From Artemia franciscana (taxonomy: Eukaryota; Arthropoda; Branchiopoda; Anostraca; Artemiidae): a DNA stretch of 64,000 bases. The stretch spans positions 15,236,374-15,300,373 of the forward strand of contig NC_088871.1 of assembly GCF_032884065.1 (NCBI RefSeq), in the 5' to 3' direction. How positions within the stretch are numbered: position 1 is the first letter of the stretch; each line of letters begins with the position of its first letter. The notes below the pieces were generated by a model, which was given only the letters and a program-made list of their open reading frames with translations, did no database searches and had not been told where the DNA came from. Positions 60,885-64,000 of the stretch are shown piece after piece. The position numbers and the translations under genes were made by a program.

Positions 60885-61080
60885 CCGTGAGGTTGTTATA
60901 TGATATGTATCCAACTTTCAGAAATGGGTCTACTACCCGCATTAGAGCCCGGAAAAAATCTCGCAAAGCAGGATGATGGTTGTGTTTTCCAAATTTAACT
61001 TTCAGGAATGGGTCCAGTAACCAAATTAGAGCCCGGGAAAAGGTTTTCAAATTTCTCTATTTACCCCTTCCAACTCCAGG
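60885..61080 (+). repeat. Two direct units related to the 61.4-62.05 kb inverted repeat
   Basis: AACTTTCAGAAATGGGTCTA with GAGCCCGGAAAAA (about 60913-60960) and AACTTTCAGGAATGGGTCCA with GAGCCCGGGAAAAGG (about 60998-61041) are two copies about 85 bp apart. Similar phrases occur in both arms of the next feature. Confidence 0.6.
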
Positions 61081-61437
61081 ATACCGACTTCTCGCAAATT
61101 CTGAAAAGGGGGGTGTAAAATCAGTCAAAGTTTTGCTTTTGCATGTCCTCATTATTTTGATCGTGTAGCTGGATTCTGATGATATTATCTGTGGATACTA
61201 AATCTCAATCTTGTGATTGTTTATAAATGTAAAACAGCTTTCAAGTGACGTATGCTTGACAATAGCCCTGAATTATGTGACAAAACGATCAGTTAGCCAT
61301 GCAACTTGACCTTTGTTAAGTCACCTCGCATGCCTGGACCCACCCCAGCACCACTGACCCATGCATAGTAATTCTGGCGGGACCCATGGTTTCCCCACTG
61401 TCTAACTTATCATACCATTAAAGACAGAAAAAACGGT

Positions 61438-62050
61438 AAAATTCTAGTTAATTGACTTCTTGCTATCCCGGAAAGAGTTTAGCTTAGGAAAATGAAACTT
61501 TCAGGGGTGGGTCTACAGGCTAAAGTATGTCCCGGAAAGGTATTTTGAAATACCCACCTCCACTCCTTCTCCCTTTCGAGGGCCCTGAAATTTGCCTACA
61601 TGACAGGTCTAAACCTATTGAAATTTTGACAGAGCAACATTTTACCTTAATTTTCAGTTACTAGTTGCTCTTTCTCTGTCTTTAGTTCTGAAAATGCAAT
61701 TCCTGTTATTTGAGTAAAATTTTGAGCCATATCAATGTTTTTTTTCTTCAAAATTTAGGAAATGTATTTGCATATCTTTAAAACCTTATAAAATGGAATC
61801 GAGCCAAGTTATGAAGCTGAAAACAATTTTGTTGTACTTCAATTAAGTAGAAGATCTATTTTGCAAGGTTTCACTTTTATAACACATATTTTTTTAAAGG
61901 TCAGGGCCCTCTAGAGGGAGAAGGAGTGGAGGTGGTTGCTTCAAAATACCTTCCCGGGACATACTTTAGTCTGTAGATTCATCCCTGAAAGTTTCATTTT
62001 CCTAACCCAAACCCTTTCTGAGATAGCAAGAAGTCAATTAACCAGAATTT
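61438..62050. repeat. Large inverted repeat, ~150-bp arms
   Basis: Left arm (61438-61590) TTAATTGACTTCTTGCTATC, AGGAAAATGAAACTTTCAGG, CTAAAGTATGTCCCGG, CCACCTCCACTCCTTCTCCC, AGGGCCCTGA. The right arm (61900-62050) is its reverse complement at roughly 80-85 % identity. About 310 bp separate the arms. Just outside the right arm is a (TA)n run (62051-62074) followed by an A run. Confidence 0.8.
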
Positions 62051-62074
62051 TATATATATATATATATATATATA

Positions 62075-62751
62075 AAAAAAAAAAACACTTTCAAGAGAGG
62101 TCTTCAGGATGTATTGACAAAGTTTTTTCTTTCCAAACGTATGTCCAAATCCAAACTAAGAGTTGTATGCTCGAGGAGAATTCGGCCGTATCAAATTGAA
62201 TTTTATTCTCAGAAAGCTTCCAGTCTGTACAAAAATCAAATGATGATTCAGTTCTATGATAAAAGGTATGATGGAGTGTATATTCTCATTCGAGTTAGCA
62301 TTTTCTTAACAAAAAAGTCAGTTTAATCACAAAATATGCCCTTTAATATTCTATACAAACGACATACCGTAAACTAACTATGGCTTAACAACCCCTTTCC
62401 CGCCTTTTACTATTGCTCAACTCTTGTAAAATTTGCATTCATGACCGGTTTTTAAAGTACCTTTGCGTAGTTTTTGTTGTAGGTACCTGTCTATCTATGT
62501 TCGTATAATTACTTCTTTGTCCCGCCTTCCTAACCCTTACTGCCTTTAGCTGTGATTAATCCTATAGCTGCAGGTTCGTTATTCGGTTGAAAATAATATC
62601 TGCTACATTATAAAGATTTAGTCAAACAATTGAAAATAGTGCGGCTAAAGTGGGGGACATATTAAGATTTTCAAGAAAGGGATTACTACCTTTGGCATGA
62701 TTCTTGTCAGTGACCACATCTGACCCTATAAAATTTTGGTACTTGTTCCTT
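62075..62751. other. Non-coding stretch
   Basis: Two overlapping small frames (61936-62199 and 62114-62326) are in different phases. Neither has motifs or splice signals that convince. Confidence 0.35.
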
Positions 62752-63034
62752 ATTGGAAACACATTCAAGAATTATAATTAGGTTACATATCAGAAAACCG
62801 GTTTCATAGCTACAAAAATAAGTGATGGATGATACAATTCATTGGACTTAAGACAGAATGCATTGGACTTGTATGATTTGGGCTATCTAAGGTGATTTGG
62901 GCTATTTGCATATCTAAGGGCGGGGGTTAGGTTAGGTTGAGTTTCCACAATTTTGTTCCTAATGTATTATTTTATCATGTTTTATTATTTTTCATTAGGA
63001 TGAACCTAACTTCACTTTTGGACGTGTTTCCAAT
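62752..63034 (-). mobile_element. ~300-bp inverted-repeat element, copy M4
   Basis: Ends ATTGGAAACACATTCAAGAA (left) and TTTTGGACGTGTTTCCAAT (right) are inverted repeats with about three mismatches, next to TA on each side. Read on the minus strand the interior gives AAAAGTGAAGTTAGGTTCAT, CCTAATGAAAAATAAT, AACATGATAAAATAATACAT and GAAACCGGTTTTC, aligning with M1. It also contains GGGCTATTTGCATATCTAAG plus a G run. Confidence 0.7.
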
Positions 63035-64000
63035 TACCGATGGGCACCAAAATTGTAAAAACTACTTGAAAACGTAAAATACTTATCTCACTCCTAAAGG
63101 TTCCTTTGCGCCCGCTTTGCCCGTCTCCCCCTCTTTATTAAACAAGATATAGCCGAGTTTATATTGTCATTGTATTTTACAAATAACCCTACTCTTCTTC
63201 CTTATTAACCAGTGGCGTCGTTGGGGGGGCATTTGCCCCCCTCAATAAATGAAAAAAACTATAATTTGTTAAGTAGCTGTCAAATTTTAAAAGCTCGTTT
63301 TTAATGTCAAAGTTGCTCTTTACTTGGGCTGATAATTTTTTTTTCAAATAATTCATGCTCGTTTTTACCATAAGGAAAACAAGAAAAATAAGGGTCTATT
63401 ACACTGAATAATATGTTTCACATTAATATTTTTCCAAATATACTACCTTTGAAACGTTATCATCAAGAAAAAGTATGAATATAGTTAATGGTAAATTTGG
63501 AAAATGTTCACTGCCTCCTCTATCGCCACATTTACTCACGTTAATTCCCCCCCCCCCCTCCCTGATATTTAAGGTGCTTTTACTTCCTAAAATCTATCAG
63601 TTCAAGATTAGATTCTCTTGTTTTAAAACTTTCAAAAGTGGAAATGAATACACCCTCTACGTGTGGAAGCAGGACCGAAATGGAATCATTGAAGAATAGT
63701 ATGGTGGATATACAGTGAATATAATTTCCTTAATGATAAAGAAACCATTAAAAAAGAGCTCCAGGAATCATTTAATTGTATTTGTTTTAATTTCCAGTGT
63801 TTAATTGAAACTCCGACTCCCTTATTTGTAATTAAAACGCCTAATAAGTGCTGATATCGTCCTATTTCTTAGGTTTGGGATTCATATACTAGCCAATAAA
63901 TGTAAAATTACCTATATTTTCACTTTTCTAAATGTTTCTTTTAATCAGTTCCTAAAAGGAAATTGGCATAAATTTGCTTAGAATTATGACCGTAATTCGT
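63035..64000. other. Non-coding end of window
   Basis: Contains a small hairpin GGGGGGCATTTGCCCCCC near 63222-63240 after CCAGTGGCGTCG, resembling the end of a dispersed miniature element, and a C run at 63547-63558. No coding frame is supported. Confidence 0.4.

Noticed and set aside
60853-61168. Frames with an internally repeated peptide (VDPFLKV / LDPFLKV)
   Set aside because: The peptide repeat simply reflects the direct DNA repeat at 60.9-61.04 kb.

Overview
This is eukaryotic nuclear DNA: AT-rich, full of interspersed repeats, with split coding exons bounded by GT/AG sites and no prokaryotic operon structure. The dominant repeat family (hairpin end plus GTAAGGAGCGACATTAAAAC) and the G-run repeat families match what I remember of brine shrimp (Artemia) sequence. 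A crustacean, most likely Artemia, is therefore an inference and not a database result.

Layout. 1-1.65 kb: an ankyrin-like open frame cut by the window edge, followed by a broken ankyrin relative. 3.5-5.2 kb: first copy (A) of a fold-back element. 5.3-12.7 kb: a large block of degenerate ~300-bp units that changes orientation near 11.88 kb and holds a 5'-truncated LINE with an 11-bp target duplication. 12.7-15.6 kb: a dead endonuclease/reverse-transcriptase LINE abutting a hAT-like remnant. 16.47-17.98 kb: a clean six-copy ~250-bp satellite. 22.2-27.6 kb: a CR1/jockey-like LINE on the minus strand, split by a 2.5-kb element built of ~290-bp G-run units (a second copy lies at 52.2-53.8 kb). 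27.8-29.6, 31.9-32.8, 39.9-41.6 and 48.75-50.5 kb: fold-back copies B, E, C and D. 33.0-34.25 kb: another repeat with a terminal hairpin.

Host coding sequence is sparse. Two exons (35853-36159 and 48298-48507) join in frame across a ~12.1-kb intron. The joined protein resembles, from memory, the region of MAGI-type scaffold proteins that leads into the guanylate-kinase-like domain. A third, longer exon (56492-57023) is convincingly coding but unrecognised and does not join the second exon in frame at any good acceptor.

The most unusual signals are: (1) a ~300-bp inverted-repeat element in four copies (36.5, 44.5, 45.2 and 62.8 kb) that share an interior while the outermost 8-12 bp of the inverted repeats differ from copy to copy yet still match left to right within each copy; (2) three unrelated repeat families that each carry a short 7-8-bp-arm, 4-nt-loop hairpin at one end, suggesting Helitron/Helentron-like ends; (3) a ~200-bp fold-back whose loop holds a CTGATGA-stem-GAAA arrangement like a hammerhead core. 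I found no rRNA, convincing tRNA, CRISPR array or bacterial feature.
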